DNA of 28,123 bases from Candidatus Amesbacteria bacterium RBG_19FT_COMBO_48_16 (GCA_001775555.1 MEXE01000013.1:30316-58438); one strand, 5' to 3'. Positions 6,547 through 14,958 are shown, counted from the first letter of the stretch. Numbers and translations: made by a program. The notes: generated by a model not told the origin, from the sequence alone.

Positions 6547-7026
6547 ATGGCAAAGACTGGCGGTGTTGCTTGGTTGGCGGTGGTTGGATTATTAGTGGCG
6601 ATAGCGGCGGCAGGGGGATGGGGTTATCTGAAGGAATGGAAGGGTAGAACTATCAGCCAGGGAACGCAATTAGTGGAAGAACAGCTGGTGGAGGGGTTTC
6701 CCCAGATACCGGTGATGCCGGGTGCAACCCTGGTTGGGTCGGGCAAGGGGGGGGAGGGTGACGGAATGAGATATTCTGCCAGATGGGAAACGATGGAGAG
6801 GGTGCCTGGGGTAATGCAGTGGTATAAACAGGAATTGGTCAAATTCGGGTGGGTGGTGAGTATTCTTCCGGCTGATCTGATGGCAGAGGAAATTCAGTTG
6901 CTAACGGTAGAAAAAGCGGGAGAAAGCATGTATTTATCAGTTATCCGGAAGGCTGGAGCGGACAAAACGGAGATTGTAGCAGAATTTCCGGCATTGTATG
7001 TATCAGACGAAGAGAAAGAGGAGTAA
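6547..7026 (+). CDS. Membrane-anchored extracellular protein, copy 1 (159 aa)
   Basis: Function unknown. One N-terminal membrane anchor (about residues 6-25, VAWLAVVGLLVAIAAAGGW) is followed by a linker and an outward-facing domain of about 110 residues. The domain has FPQIPVMPGATLVGS, then SARWETMERVPGVMQWYKQELVKFGW, then a strand-rich end (MYLSVIRKAG...TEIVAEFP). It is clearly related to the 161-aa protein at 9165-9650 by the shared order of W(E)..V..VM.WY...L...GW. Each copy immediately precedes a secreted phosphoesterase with a dockerin, here by 3 nt, so the pair is probably co-translated and may work together at the cell surface. Confidence 0.75.
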   Translation: MAKTGGVAWLAVVGLLVAIAAAGGWGYLKEWKGRTISQGTQLVEEQLVEGFPQIPVMPGATLVGSGKGGEGDGMRYSARWETMERVPGVMQWYKQELVKFGWVVSILPADLMAEEIQLLTVEKAGESMYLSVIRKAGADKTEIVAEFPALYVSDEEKEE

Positions 7027-7029
7027 AAC

Positions 7030-9078
7030 ATGTTCAAAATGAAATTAAAGTTGGGGCTGGTTACGGGAGGATTAGCAGTTTTGTTAGCTTTGTTTATACC
7101 CCATAATGGAGTATATGCTCAAAGTTCTTTCCGGTTTGTTTCCTGGGGAGACACCAAATCGGGAACATCCACTCTGGTAGCCGAATCCAACCAGCTCAAA
7201 ACACTTAACCCGAATTTTACGATTTACAACGGCGATTTGTGCGACAGTTGGAGTACCACCTGCATTCAAAACTGGATGCGTTATGCTGACGGAAACTCAA
7301 ATAATGGTGTAACCGGCATTACCTTCCCCATCCGGGGGAATCATGATTCGGGCAGCGGAAGTGAGTGGTCGAATTTTTTTAACCAGGCGGCTACGATGGC
7401 CAGGGTGGGGGGAACCAACTATGCCCAGTTGAGTCCGGATATGACGTACTCATTCGATTATGGTAATTCCAGGTTTATCGGGGTTGATGTGTTGGGCGAT
7501 GCGAGCAGATTGTCCGCGGCGCAAATTGCCTGGGTGGATCAGAGGTTGACAGACGCGGAGAACAGGGGCCTGATCCACGCTTTTATCTATTTCCACGGGC
7601 CGATTTACTGTGTGGATGGGCACTGCAGCTGCTCTACCGTTGCCGGCTGTGTTTCCACTGCGGCTATGGATTTGATCAACAAATTCAATAACCACCCGAT
7701 TGTGTCTGCAACCTTTCATGGTCATGAGCACACTTATGCTTATGTAAAAATAAATTCCACCCGGATTCCCGGAGTTACGCGTGAATTTCAAGAGTTCGTT
7801 ACAGGGGATGCCGGTGCCGGTCCGGATAACTGCAAAGCCAACAGAACCGAATACTGTATGCCTTCACACGGGTTTGTGACAGTGGATGTTTCAGGTTACA
7901 GTTTTACGGTCAAGTTTTACAGACTGGGGACTACGGCTCCGGTGAATTCTTTTACTTTTACCAAGGGGCCGCCGGTGACTCCGACTTACGGTCCGTCCCC
8001 GACACCCTCGCGGACGCCGTCTCCCACCCGGACTCCAACACCGGGCGCATCTGCTACCCCGACCCGGACACCGACGCCGATTCGGAGTCCAACACCTACC
8101 CCTTCCGGTCAATTGCCGGGGGATGCCAACGGGGACGGCCGGGTGGACGGAGTGGACTACGTCATCTGGTTTAACCATTACGGGACAAATGTGAGCAACG
8201 GTCCGGCCGGCGGAGATTTTGACCGCAACGGCCGGGTGGACGGAGTGGACTACGTCATCTGGTTTAACCATTACGGTCAGGGAACCGGACCGACAGCCAC
8301 TCCCACCAGGTCACCGACACCAACCAGGACTCCGACACCGGGCGCATCTGCTACCCCGACCAGGACTCCGACACCCGGCGGGCAACAATGCGGTGACGGT
8401 ATTTGCAGCGGGACTGAGACGTGCAGCAGCTGTTCATCGGACTGCGGGTCGTGCAATCTGGACCACGCGATATGCAATCCGGATCTGGGGTCCGGTGCGT
8501 TTACGAAAGTCGTTGATAACCGGTACTTGCCATTTTCCACCGGAATGCAAAGAGACCATGTAATATATAACTCAGGTTCTGGAGAAAAGGTTCGGTTCAG
8601 GATACTGCCGCAAATAAAACTGATAAACGGAGCAGACGGAGTCGATCCGGTGCAGGCATTGGTATTGGAGGAGTATGAAACAGTAAATAATAATTGGGTT
8701 GAGACTTCGCATAACTGGTTTGCACAAACGACCAGCGGGCCGCTTGCAGGTACAGTGTGCTACTTCGGTGAAGATGTGTTTCTGCCTGGGTCTCCTGGAG
8801 GCGGGGGGGGCGGATCCTGGGAAGCTGGAGTTGGGGGAGCCAAAGCGGGAATAATGATGCCGCCGCGCCTGTCGGTCGGTATGACGTGGATGATTGAGGA
8901 TGCACCAAATGCCAGGGAAGACGCGGTAGTAATGTCCACCGGGCAGGATTACACTACTCCGGCGGGTACGTTTCATAATGTAGTGTATATTGAGGAAGAT
9001 AATCATGCTTCGAGGAAGAGGTACGCTCCTAACGTGGGTATGATTTTTGATGATGGAATGGTGCTGATAAGCTACTGA
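7030..9078 (+). CDS. Secreted calcineurin-like phosphoesterase with dockerin
   Basis: Predicted extracellular metallophosphoesterase of 682 aa. A signal peptide (about 1-31, ending VYAQS) is followed by a calcineurin-like domain (~33-310). Its metal-binding motifs are WGDTK (~39-43), NGDLCD (~66-71), RGNHD, FHGP and FHGHEHTYAY. The first motif lacks the usual His after Asp (GDT instead of DxH), as in the second copy. A Thr/Pro linker (~318-362) leads to a complete two-repeat dockerin (364-416), then a second linker, a Cys-rich motif starting CGDGICSGTETC (~454-475), and a C-terminal domain (~478-682) with a GSWEAGVGGAKAGI..P motif that I recall from secreted proteins of unknown function. GAGGAG ends 6 nt before the ATG at 7030. 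The dockerin is expected to bind the cohesin encoded at 20785-21849. Substrate unknown. Confidence 0.9.
   Translation: MFKMKLKLGLVTGGLAVLLALFIPHNGVYAQSSFRFVSWGDTKSGTSTLVAESNQLKTLNPNFTIYNGDLCDSWSTTCIQNWMRYADGNSNNGVTGITFPIRGNHDSGSGSEWSNFFNQAATMARVGGTNYAQLSPDMTYSFDYGNSRFIGVDVLGDASRLSAAQIAWVDQRLTDAENRGLIHAFIYFHGPIYCVDGHCSCSTVAGCVSTAAMDLINKFNNHPIVSATFHGHEHTYAYVKINSTRIPGVTREFQEFVTGDAGAGPDNCKANRTEYCMPSHGFVTVDVSGYSFTVKFYRLGTTAPVNSFTFTKGPPVTPTYGPSPTPSRTPSPTRTPTPGASATPTRTPTPIRSPTPTPSGQLPGDANGDGRVDGVDYVIWFNHYGTNVSNGPAGGDFDRNGRVDGVDYVIWFNHYGQGTGPTATPTRSPTPTRTPTPGASATPTRTPTPGGQQCGDGICSGTETCSSCSSDCGSCNLDHAICNPDLGSGAFTKVVDNRYLPFSTGMQRDHVIYNSGSGEKVRFRILPQIKLINGADGVDPVQALVLEEYETVNNNWVETSHNWFAQTTSGPLAGTVCYFGEDVFLPGSPGGGGGGSWEAGVGGAKAGIMMPPRLSVGMTWMIEDAPNAREDAVVMSTGQDYTTPAGTFHNVVYIEEDNHASRKRYAPNVGMIFDDGMVLISY
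8119..8277 (+). repeat. Dockerin module 1 (159 bp, two 93-bp-spaced repeats)
   Basis: Encodes GDANGDGRVDGVDYVIWF...GGDFDRNGRVDGVDYVIWF, two F-hand calcium loops with Asp/Asn at positions 1, 3, 5, 9 and 12. The two halves share about 47 identical nucleotides. Positions 10-11 of each loop, which govern cohesin choice in classic dockerins, are Gly-Val in both halves. Confidence 0.93.
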
Positions 9079-9099
9079 GGTAAAAGAACTTCCGGATAC

Positions 9100-9127
9100 T
9101 TGATTTTCCCACAGAATCTACTATTGT
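9100..9127 (+). promoter_or_regulatory. Possible promoter of the second cassette
   Basis: TTGATT (9100-9105), a 16-nt spacer, then TATTGT (9122-9127), in the 86-bp gap after the first phosphoesterase. It is followed by a strong AAAGGAGGG (9132-9140), which is 24 nt from the ATG at 9165 but 6 nt from an in-frame CTG at 9147. Confidence 0.4.
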
Positions 9128-9164
9128 TGATAAAGGAGGGCTAAGCCTGGGGCTGTCTTTTGTC

Positions 9165-9650
9165 ATGCTGGTTTTTAAACAGAGACACTTTTTTTGGCTG
9201 GTTTTGGTCGCGGTTTTGGCTGCGGGAGGGTATGTTTACAAAAGTACCGTTGGATTGGATAAGAAGGTAAAGGTCGTGCCCATCGAGACACCTGCGGTAT
9301 ATGAGGTCACTTACAATGAGGAGTTTTTCCATTTTCCGGTGATTGCCGTAGCCAAACAGATAACTTATATTGCTGAACAAGATGGCGGCGGGATGGCGTA
9401 TGGCGGAAGTTGGGAAGTTGAAGGTACGGTTAGCCAGGTTATGAAATGGTATGTGAATGCGCTGGCTGATGCGGGTTGGTCGACGGTATCAACTCCGGCA
9501 GATCCAAATGATGAATCGTTTCAGGTTTTTGAAGGGATAAAGGGTGACAGACAAATGACACTGACGGTATTAAAACAGGGAAATGCTAATAAAGTAAAAA
9601 TCATGGTTGACCTGCCGTTCATGTCCTCCGCGGAGAAAGAATATGAATAG
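9165..9650 (+). CDS. Membrane-anchored extracellular protein, copy 2 (161 aa)
   Basis: Function unknown; paralogue of the protein at 6547-7026. An N-terminal anchor (about residues 9-25, FFWLVLVAVLAAGGYVY) is followed by a linker and a domain with FPVIAVAKQITYIAEQDGGG, YGGSWEVEGTVSQVMKWYVNALADAGW, and a C-terminal strand region ending KVKIMVDLPF. ATG 9165 is the only ordinary start in frame. The strong AAAGGAGGG at 9132-9140 is badly placed for it, so an upstream non-standard start (CTG 9147) is possible. The end overlaps the ATG of the next gene by 8 nt, so the two are translationally coupled, echoing the tight spacing of the first cassette. Confidence 0.72.
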   Translation: MLVFKQRHFFWLVLVAVLAAGGYVYKSTVGLDKKVKVVPIETPAVYEVTYNEEFFHFPVIAVAKQITYIAEQDGGGMAYGGSWEVEGTVSQVMKWYVNALADAGWSTVSTPADPNDESFQVFEGIKGDRQMTLTVLKQGNANKVKIMVDLPFMSSAEKEYE

Positions 9651-11907
9651 GAGGTTGGTGATTTTGGTTTTTTGTATTGGTGTAGCGCTGTTTATTCCTG
9701 CCAGAACTCCGGCTTTTGTATTTATATCTGCAGCTGACACAAAAACGGGAGTGTCGACATTGACGGCTCTTTCCCAAAGGATAGTGTCTTTGTACCCCGG
9801 AGCAAAACTTTGGGTTTATCCGGGTGATTTACAGAACAAGGGTTTTGACCCGGCTACTATTAGTACCTGGATTAATGCGGTGAACGGAGGGGGGGCTAAT
9901 AATTTGTATCACATTATATTTCCTACGCGGGGTAACCATGACGCTAATAACAATTACTTTCCCAACGCGGCGGCGGAATGGACGAGTTTTTTCGGGTCAG
10001 GTGCAAACAGTTTATCCGCAAAAGTTTCAGCAATCGGCGGTTCAAACTGGTCTACTATGGCCGGGCAGGAATTCAGAACTTACTCATTTGACTATGACAA
10101 TTCACATTTCTTGGGGGTGGACAGCTGGGGTGGCGGTGATGTGACTGTAATCAACACTGAAATGTCAAATTGGATGAATACTGATTTAACTAATGCCCAA
10201 AACAGAGGAAAGGCGCACGCATTTTTATTTTGGCATGGGCCTTTATACTACGTTGACGGGCACAGCTCTTCGACTCCTGCCAATGTTGTATCGGTAATTG
10301 CCAACCATCCGATCGTAGCCGCGACGTTCCATGGTCATGAACATGTGGATGCTTATACGTATCTGGACGGTTCCCGGGTGTCGGGGTTAGCTGGTCGTCC
10401 CATACACCAGTTTGTGATAGGAAATGCGGGAGCCGGGAACTATCAGTGCAATGCCAGCCGGGTGGATTACTGCGAGACCTATTCGGGTTTTGGGGCGATT
10501 GATGTAAACGGCCCTAATATCACTGTGAAAATGCATGATGTACAGGGAGCGCTGAAATATACTAAAAGTTTTACTCATGGGACTAATGTGCCGACGTCTA
10601 CTCCTACCCGGACTCCGACTCCGGGGCCGTCCCCGACACCCTCGCGGACGCCGTCACCCACCCCACCAAGAAGCCCGACTCCTACTCGGACACCGACGCC
10701 AGGTCCATCGGCAACTCCCACCCAGACGCCAACACGTATTCCACCCGGTCAATTGCCGGGGGATGCCAACGGGGACGGCCGGGTGGACGGAGTGGATTAC
10801 GTCATCTGGTTTAACCATTACGGGACAAATGTGAGCAACGGTCCGGCCGGCGGGGATTTTGACCGCAGCGGCCGGGTGGACGGGGTGGACTATGTCATCT
10901 GGTTTAACCATTACGGGCAAAGCGGACCCACGACTACACCTACCAGATCACCGACACCAACCAGGACTCCGACACCGGGCGCATCTGCTACCCCGACCAG
11001 GACTCCGACACCCGGGCCATCTCCGACTCCGCCGAGCGGGTTACCTTACAGAGCATTTTCCAATAATTCCTACTGGAACACTCCATTTCCAGCAAACGCA
11101 CCGATTGACTCGCACAACGCGGCGTATATCGCCGACAGCCAAAATTCTTCACATACCCAAAATTACTTAAGGTTTACGGCGGCGCCGGGAACATCCCAGG
11201 GCTTCGGCCAACCCATATATTGGGCGTCTTCGAGTGATAAGTTGTATACAATATCAGATGGCAGCCTGACGGTTCAGGTTCACATCCCCAGGGGTGCAAG
11301 CCCGGCGTCCGGGAGTGATGGCCAGATTACCGTATACGATCTGTCGACAAATCAGGTCGTAGGTATGTCCGGTGCCAGCTATAACAGTTCAAGTGACACA
11401 TGGAGCGTGGGGGGATCTATCGACCGTTATATGCTTGATTCCAATGGGTTGGATAGGCGGGTATCCGGCTCAAATAATAATAATAACTACGGCCACAGAG
11501 GGGTTTCCACGGCGGTCCGGGCAGTCCGGGTAGACGAGGTGCAGGCCGGAGTGATCAGGCACAGACTTGGTTGTTTCTGGTGGGCTACAGGGACACAAAC
11601 TGTCAACCATTATTGGCCGATGGCCGGAGATGAAGGGAGCAAGGGAGGGATTGTCCCCGAAGGGATTGTGATCCGCATAAAACCCTCGGTTAATCTGGCC
11701 AGTCGGGGATTGAGTGCTCCAGCTTTGGTAGTGGCAAAGGCTTTGCAGGATTACGGTTGTATGATTGAGGATAACAGCGGAGCTGGCAATAGGTTGAAAT
11801 TGGAAAGAAATGAATCGGCTTGGCAAAGCATCGGAATAAGGGAAGACTCACTGGCGCCTTTGCCCTGGTCGGACTGGGAATTTATCCAGGGAGGGTACAG
11901 TCCTTAA
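9643..11907 (+). CDS. Secreted phosphoesterase with dockerin and C-terminal module
   Basis: Predicted extracellular metallophosphoesterase of 754 aa. The signal peptide is about 1-22 (ends RTPAF). The calcineurin-like domain (~24-320) has AADTK, PGDLQNKG, RGNHDANN, WHGPLYYVDG and FHGHEHVDAY. As in the paralogue at 7030, the first motif is DTK rather than DxH. A Thr/Pro linker leads to a complete dockerin (373-425), a second linker, and a 287-residue C-terminal module (~468-754) that starts YRAFSNNSYWNTPFP and ends WSDWEFIQGGYSP. That module is shared with the DUF362 protein at 11964 and is different from the one in the first phosphoesterase. ATG 9643 is chosen over 9607 because it starts the signal peptide (MNRRLVILVF) and has GGAG 7-8 nt upstream. 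Expected partner: the cohesin at 20785-21849. Confidence 0.9.
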   Translation: MNRRLVILVFCIGVALFIPARTPAFVFISAADTKTGVSTLTALSQRIVSLYPGAKLWVYPGDLQNKGFDPATISTWINAVNGGGANNLYHIIFPTRGNHDANNNYFPNAAAEWTSFFGSGANSLSAKVSAIGGSNWSTMAGQEFRTYSFDYDNSHFLGVDSWGGGDVTVINTEMSNWMNTDLTNAQNRGKAHAFLFWHGPLYYVDGHSSSTPANVVSVIANHPIVAATFHGHEHVDAYTYLDGSRVSGLAGRPIHQFVIGNAGAGNYQCNASRVDYCETYSGFGAIDVNGPNITVKMHDVQGALKYTKSFTHGTNVPTSTPTRTPTPGPSPTPSRTPSPTPPRSPTPTRTPTPGPSATPTQTPTRIPPGQLPGDANGDGRVDGVDYVIWFNHYGTNVSNGPAGGDFDRSGRVDGVDYVIWFNHYGQSGPTTTPTRSPTPTRTPTPGASATPTRTPTPGPSPTPPSGLPYRAFSNNSYWNTPFPANAPIDSHNAAYIADSQNSSHTQNYLRFTAAPGTSQGFGQPIYWASSSDKLYTISDGSLTVQVHIPRGASPASGSDGQITVYDLSTNQVVGMSGASYNSSSDTWSVGGSIDRYMLDSNGLDRRVSGSNNNNNYGHRGVSTAVRAVRVDEVQAGVIRHRLGCFWWATGTQTVNHYWPMAGDEGSKGGIVPEGIVIRIKPSVNLASRGLSAPALVVAKALQDYGCMIEDNSGAGNRLKLERNESAWQSIGIREDSLAPLPWSDWEFIQGGYSP
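10759..10917 (+). repeat. Dockerin module 2 (159 bp)
   Basis: Lies exactly 2,640 bp after module 1 and is nearly identical to it at the DNA level, with only a few scattered substitutions (for example GACTAC to GATTAC). Same loop residues in both halves. Confidence 0.93.
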
Positions 11908-11963
11908 CTCCAACTCTTACTTCACTTGCTGGTTACCAGGTGTTAAAAAGACATTGATGGCAG

Positions 11964-14600
11964 ATGACCTTTAATTACCATTTGTGTAAATTGGCCATGG
12001 TGAAGTTAAATCTTAGAAACCGACACCTGAGTTTTTTTATCACGCTTATCGGTTTAGCCTCATTAATCTGGTATATACTAAGAACCGGAACCAAACCTTC
12101 AAGAGCCGAGTATCCCTGCCAAAAAATTGCCAGAAAAAATATCGAGATATTTGGACTGCCGGCTTTGTATACCATTAGCCATAATTTTAAGAGGAAGACA
12201 AGAGGAGAAAAATATATCTTCTTTTGTCTATTTTTACTTTTTTTTGTTCTATCTACATTTGGGTTAACCAGAGCAAGAATTCTAACTTTGAATTTATTTA
12301 CGAAAACAAATCGCTTGTCTCAAGAAAAAGGAGAAATAATCGGCTACACAACCGGCTCAAGAGTTGTCTGGGTGAATGACGATCAAGCCGCTAGTTGGAA
12401 TGGCCAGACTGATTATTGGAATTATGTTAATCAAAATGCTGTTAATCGGATGACGGATAATGGATTGATGGCTCTAACAGGAACAAACAGTGTTGCGGAT
12501 GCCTGGAGAGTGCTTATTCCCAACTACCTATCAGGGCAGAAGATAGCAATCAAAGTTAATTTTAACAACATCCAAGCGTGTAATGAAACTACTGGCGAAA
12601 TTGACGCAATTATTGAACCTGTAAATGCCTTGGTTGCCGGCTTGAAGCAAATTGGCGTTTCCGAATCTGATATCTGGATTTATGATGCAACCAGAAGAAT
12701 CCCTGACCGATTCGTTAGTGGATCTGATTTTCCAGCAGTTAGGTATTTTGCCGGATGCCGAGAGTCTATAAGATTCTCAAGCACCAATCCCAGTGCAAAT
12801 ATAAATTTTAGAACTCAAGCGGGAGTTCAACCTCCCGCCTCTCAAAAGGCTACAGACGTATTAGTTGATACAAATTATTTAATTAATATGCCAATTATTA
12901 AAAAGCACGGTTGTCAAGGTGTGACATTAGGATTTAAAAATCACTTTGGCTCAATACAACGACCCGATCTACTTCACAATTATGCTTGTACAGGAACAAA
13001 CTATTACAACCCAGATTTCAGCCCTCTGGTTGATATATATCAAAATCCAAATATAGTGAACAAGACGGTGCTTATAGTCGGAGATGCCATATTTGGCCAT
13101 CCATTAAATAATATTCAGCCTCCAAGGATGTGGTCGACTTTTGCCAATAATGTGCCAAAAAGTTTATTTTTCTCAACAGACCCTGTAGCTGTCGATTCTG
13201 TCATGACCGACCTTTTGGATAAGGAAAGTGCTGTTCCTGCCTCTTCTCGAGACTATTTAATTTTAGCTGAAAGACTTGGTTTAGGCGTTTTTGAAAAAGG
13301 CGATCCCTGGAGGGGGGCCAGCGGTTACAGTAGGATAAATTTAATAAAATGCGAGGGTAGTTGTTCTTCAGTCAGTCCAGCTCTAACAAGCACACCTTTT
13401 CCTCAAACGTCCACACCGACACCATCCGGAGAATTACCTGGGGATGCCAACGGGGACGGCCGGGTGGACGGAGTGGATTACGTCATCTGGTTTAATAATT
13501 ATGGGATAAGTACAAACAATGGTTCGGCCAGCGGGGATTTTGACGGGAGCGGCCGGGTGGAGGGAGTGGATTACGTGATCTGGTTTAACCATTATGGGCA
13601 GATAGTTGGGCCGACGGCTACTCCCACCCGGACACCCACGCCAATTCGGACCCCGACGCCGGGACTGTCTGCAACTCCAACCAGGACACCGACTCCGGGG
13701 CCGTCCCCGACACCTCCCTCTGGTCAAGCGTATAGGGCGTTTACTGATGATTCCTATTGGAATACCCCCTTTCCGGTGAATGCACCGATTGATTCACGCA
13801 ATGCAGAATATATCGCCGACAGCCAAAATTCTTCACATACCCAAAATTTTCTCGGATTTACTGCCGCTCCCGGTAACACGCAGGCGTTTGGACTGGCTCT
13901 GTATTGGGGGCAGGCAAGCGATCCTTTGTATACGCTGACTGATGGCAAACATTTTACTTCCGCAAATCCCGTGCAAGTCCACATCCCTTTAGGGGCACAA
14001 CCTCAATCCGGAAGTGACGGGGAAATTGCCGTTTTTGACCTGTCTACCAACCAGGTGATAGAAATGTCCGGAGCAAGTTTTGACGGGACCAACTGGCATA
14101 TAGGGGCTACTCTGGACCGGTATATGCTGTCTTCGAATGGTTTGGACTCCCGGGTGGCAGGTGCGAATGATTCACGAAATCATGGACATCGCGGTGTCCC
14201 CCCGTCAGCCCGGGGAGTTCGCCTTGATGAGGTGAGAGCGGGAGCTATCAGACACCGCCTGGAGTGTTACTGGTGGGCTACCGGGACACAAACGGTTAAT
14301 CACTACTGGCCGATGGCCGGAGATGAAGGGAGCAAAGGAGGGATTGTTCCTGAAGGAACTGTAATCCGTATTAAACCATCGGTTAATCTGGCCAGCCGTG
14401 GATTGAGTGCTCCGGCTTTGGTGATTGCCAAGGCGCTTCAGGATTACGGGTGTTTGGTGGGGGACAACAGCGGTTCGGGAAACAGGTTAAAACTGGAGAT
14501 TAACGAAGCAGCCTGGCGGAATTTAGGCCTGACCTATGAGGCGCTGTCTCCTATCCCATGGTCGGATTGGGAATTTATCCAGGGAGGGTACAGTCCTTAG
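11964..14600 (+). CDS. DUF362-domain protein fused to dockerin and C-terminal module
   Basis: Chimeric protein of up to 878 aa. Two hydrophobic helices lie near residues 22-38 and 84-101, with AEYPCQKIARKN between them. A DUF362-like domain follows (~125-465), recognised by INMPIIKKHGCQGVTLGFKNHFGS and FFSTDPVAVDSVMTDLL; its biochemical role is unknown. The dockerin (493-545), a Thr/Pro linker (547-588) and a C-terminal module (~590-878) follow. The module is the same as in the 9643 protein, down to the final IQGGYSP. The DUF362 part is visibly more A/T-rich than the rest, and the change falls at the short Thr/Pro stretch before the dockerin (about 13,380-13,440), as if an acquired gene was joined to a resident dockerin tail. 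No strong ribosome site marks the start; ATG 11997 (MVKLNLRNRH) is an alternative. Confidence 0.85.
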   Translation: MTFNYHLCKLAMVKLNLRNRHLSFFITLIGLASLIWYILRTGTKPSRAEYPCQKIARKNIEIFGLPALYTISHNFKRKTRGEKYIFFCLFLLFFVLSTFGLTRARILTLNLFTKTNRLSQEKGEIIGYTTGSRVVWVNDDQAASWNGQTDYWNYVNQNAVNRMTDNGLMALTGTNSVADAWRVLIPNYLSGQKIAIKVNFNNIQACNETTGEIDAIIEPVNALVAGLKQIGVSESDIWIYDATRRIPDRFVSGSDFPAVRYFAGCRESIRFSSTNPSANINFRTQAGVQPPASQKATDVLVDTNYLINMPIIKKHGCQGVTLGFKNHFGSIQRPDLLHNYACTGTNYYNPDFSPLVDIYQNPNIVNKTVLIVGDAIFGHPLNNIQPPRMWSTFANNVPKSLFFSTDPVAVDSVMTDLLDKESAVPASSRDYLILAERLGLGVFEKGDPWRGASGYSRINLIKCEGSCSSVSPALTSTPFPQTSTPTPSGELPGDANGDGRVDGVDYVIWFNNYGISTNNGSASGDFDGSGRVEGVDYVIWFNHYGQIVGPTATPTRTPTPIRTPTPGLSATPTRTPTPGPSPTPPSGQAYRAFTDDSYWNTPFPVNAPIDSRNAEYIADSQNSSHTQNFLGFTAAPGNTQAFGLALYWGQASDPLYTLTDGKHFTSANPVQVHIPLGAQPQSGSDGEIAVFDLSTNQVIEMSGASFDGTNWHIGATLDRYMLSSNGLDSRVAGANDSRNHGHRGVPPSARGVRLDEVRAGAIRHRLECYWWATGTQTVNHYWPMAGDEGSKGGIVPEGTVIRIKPSVNLASRGLSAPALVIAKALQDYGCLVGDNSGSGNRLKLEINEAAWRNLGLTYEALSPIPWSDWEFIQGGYSP
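13440..13598 (+). repeat. Dockerin module 3 (159 bp)
   Basis: Same length and layout as modules 1 and 2 but the most diverged copy: FNNYG in the first half, and DFDGSGRVEGVDYVIWF in the second, where Asp at loop position 9 has become Glu. Confidence 0.92.
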
Positions 14601-14611
14601 GGTTATTTCTG

Positions 14612-14683
14612 TGGGTGCGCATGGAATCGAACCATGGACCTCTTTCTTATCAGGAAAGCGTTCTACCACTGAACTACGCACCC
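14612..14683 (-). tRNA. tRNA-Ile (anticodon GAT)
   Basis: Minus-strand cloverleaf of 72 nt: acceptor GGGTGCG/CGCACCC with discriminator A, D stem GTTC/GAAC, anticodon stem CTTTC/GAAAG with loop CTGATAA (GAT at 34-36), T stem CATGG/CCATG with TTCGATT loop. CCA is not encoded. It starts 12 bases after the DUF362-dockerin stop and is antisense to that gene's direction. tRNA-Ile(GAU) normally lies in the 16S-23S spacer beside tRNA-Ala(UGC), which here is at 22022. Confidence 0.95.
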
Positions 14684-14761
14684 AATTTTCCTATATCGGA
14701 AGAACTTGGGGCCCTACCCCAAAACTTCCTCTATCCCTTATCCGATTATATCGGATTCGTG

Positions 14762-14781
14762 ATCAGGAAAGCGTTCTACCA
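14762..14781 (-). pseudogene. Fragment of tRNA-Ile (20 bp exact copy)
   Basis: Identical to 14649-14668 of the intact tRNA, covering part of the D arm through the anticodon loop, in the same orientation 113 bp away. The 3' side of the anticodon stem does not pair (CGAAT instead of GAAAG), so it cannot be a working tRNA. Confidence 0.75.
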
Positions 14782-14942
14782 TATCAACTTTGGTGAGTTG
14801 ATATCCCTAACCTCGCTTGATCGCTCATATTACTCGCGAGTCGCGAGGGGTGTGATTGAACTATCCGCCCAGATGAGGGAATTATATCGCAGGTGGGAAT
14901 TCGAGGCGAGGCTTGGGGAGTGAATAACGGCAGATAATGCTT

Positions 14943-14948
14943 TAAAAT
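14943..14948 (+). promoter_or_regulatory. -10 box TAAAAT before the MacA-like gene
   Basis: TAAAAT ends 10 nt before the ATG at 14959, giving a very short or absent leader for the export operon. Confidence 0.4.
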
Positions 14949-14958
14949 ACGGGGGTTT

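Larger units (their letters stand above)
14684..14958. other. Hairpin-rich spacer with no clear gene
   Basis: No convincing protein gene. It holds inverted repeats TTGGGG...CCCCAA (about 14706-14722), ATCCGAT-TAT-ATCGGAT (14740-14756), and ATATCAACT-TTGGTG-AGTTGATAT (14781-14804). It also holds a partial tRNA copy. On the minus strand the 14740-14756 palindrome contains TATAAT (14750 down to 14745), which could serve tRNA-Ile. Confidence 0.5.

Noticed and set aside
7990..8110. Thr/Pro linker DNA as a possible CRISPR or minisatellite array
   Set aside because: Repeats are short, imperfect, in frame and encode a typical glycosylatable linker; there are no spacers.
7891..8271. Minus-strand frames over the dockerin and linker DNA (also near 10654, 13434 and 21433)
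   Set aside because: They are mirror readings of the repeated dockerin and Thr/Pro-coding DNA; the plus strand has signal peptides and clear domains.
14558..14923. Plus-strand 121-aa frame reading through the tRNA-Ile region
   Set aside because: It starts inside the DUF362-dockerin gene and crosses the antisense of a perfect tRNA; such frames are a common artefact.
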